Positions 63,754 to 64,000 of a stretch of DNA of 64,000 nt are shown here, in pieces. Origin of the DNA: Cypionkella sp049896245 (lineage in GTDB: Bacteria > Pseudomonadota > Alphaproteobacteria > Rhodobacterales > Rhodobacteraceae); contig NZ_JAFCTX010000005.1 in assembly GCF_049896245.1 (NCBI RefSeq), positions 62,001 through 126,000 of the forward strand, given 5' to 3'. The notes under the pieces are model-generated. The model ran no database searches and had not been told where the DNA came from. It was given only the letters and a program-made list of their open reading frames with translations. Positions within the stretch are counted from its first letter, which is position 1. Each line of letters starts with the position of its first letter. Position numbers and translations under genes: made by a program.

Positions 63754-64000
63754 ATGTCAGACAAACCCACGCTTGAATCAAAGTTCGAACAGGGCCTGTT
63801 CGCCAGCCGCTGGCTGATGGCGCCGATGTATCTGGGGCTGGTGATCAGTCTGGCGATGCTGGTGGTGATCTTCGTCAAGGAATTGGCTTATTACGCGCCG
63901 CAAGTTTTAACCATGACCGCCGATCAGGGCATCCTTTCGATCCTGACGCTGATTGATCTCAGCCTTGCCGCCAACCTGCTGCTGATCGTGCTGTTTTCCG
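63754..64000 (+). CDS. UPF0114 (YqhA) family membrane protein, 5' part
   Basis: The first 82 codons are visible before the right edge: MSDKPTLESKFEQGLFASRW, LMAPMYLGLVISLAMLVVIF, then SILTLIDLSLAANLLLIVLF. The 'FESRWLMAPMYLGL' entry followed by a hydrophobic span and a TLIDLxLxANLLLIVL segment is the UPF0114 signature. Function is unknown. An ATG one codon earlier is in frame; GGAG lies at a better distance from the chosen one. Confidence 0.88.
   Translation, partial: MSDKPTLESKFEQGLFASRWLMAPMYLGLVISLAMLVVIFVKELAYYAPQVLTMTADQGILSILTLIDLSLAANLLLIVLFS

Overview
The window is a stretch of an alphaproteobacterial chromosome, most likely Rhodobacteraceae (order Rhodobacterales). Four things point there: high GC (judged by eye), a tRNA-His without an encoded G-1 and with A73, an FnrL-type box upstream of ctaD, and lineage-typical genes (DUF6324 protein, VPLPA-CTERM protein, RibB with a degenerate GTP cyclohydrolase half, KpsC/KpsS capsule enzymes). 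No whole-genome identification is possible from the sequence alone.

Layout. 1-5.6 kb: nitronate monooxygenase (cut by the left edge), DUF488 protein, MATE exporter, aspartate aminotransferase, an XRE regulator overlapping sdhE, and a MarR-type regulator. 5.7-10.3 kb (minus): capsule export and linker genes kpsC, a polysaccharide export lipoprotein, and kpsS. 10.4-13.2 kb (plus): riboflavin operon ribE-ribB-ribH-nusB, then a META-domain protein and a DUF481 outer-membrane protein. 15-29 kb: housekeeping genes (mmcB, tRNA-His, tex, a UbiH-like hydroxylase, a HAD nucleotidase, a GntR regulator, a GT2 glycosyltransferase with a GspE-N-like front domain, carA, yqeY, DUF2244 protein, ctaD, lipB, tRNA-Leu(GAG)).

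29.18-45.86 kb is an integrated element of about 16.7 kb inserted at the 3' end of tRNA-Leu(GAG). It is bounded by a perfect 24-bp direct repeat (attL/attR), with an 18-bp direct repeat just inside each end. It has a leftward block of twelve tightly overlapping small early genes and a rightward block with small regulators, terS, an AT-rich cargo gene, terL, a P22-like portal, nested Rz/Rz1-like spanins and a 1021-residue tail spike. A VPLPA-CTERM cargo gene, an 800-bp largely non-coding stretch rich in hairpins, a HhH-DUF551 fusion gene and a tyrosine integrase complete it. No capsid, scaffold, protease, replication or endolysin gene is visible, and the portal C-terminus is frameshifted. It is therefore either a deleted prophage or a satellite-like element that carries its own packaging and host-recognition genes. 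This is the most interesting part of the window.

45.9-64 kb is chromosomal again: a decayed RTX/Hint gene beside attR, a polyamine-type ABC transporter operon with a ureohydrolase, and a seven-gene minus-strand operon (SPOR lipoprotein, D,D-carboxypeptidase, tmk, holB, tatD, MBL hydrolase, AEC transporter). Then follow a histone-deacetylase-like amidohydrolase, an LpxR-like outer-membrane protein, an intact Hint-domain gene preceded by three perfect 12-bp tandem repeats, rpsD, and the start of a UPF0114 membrane protein cut by the right edge.
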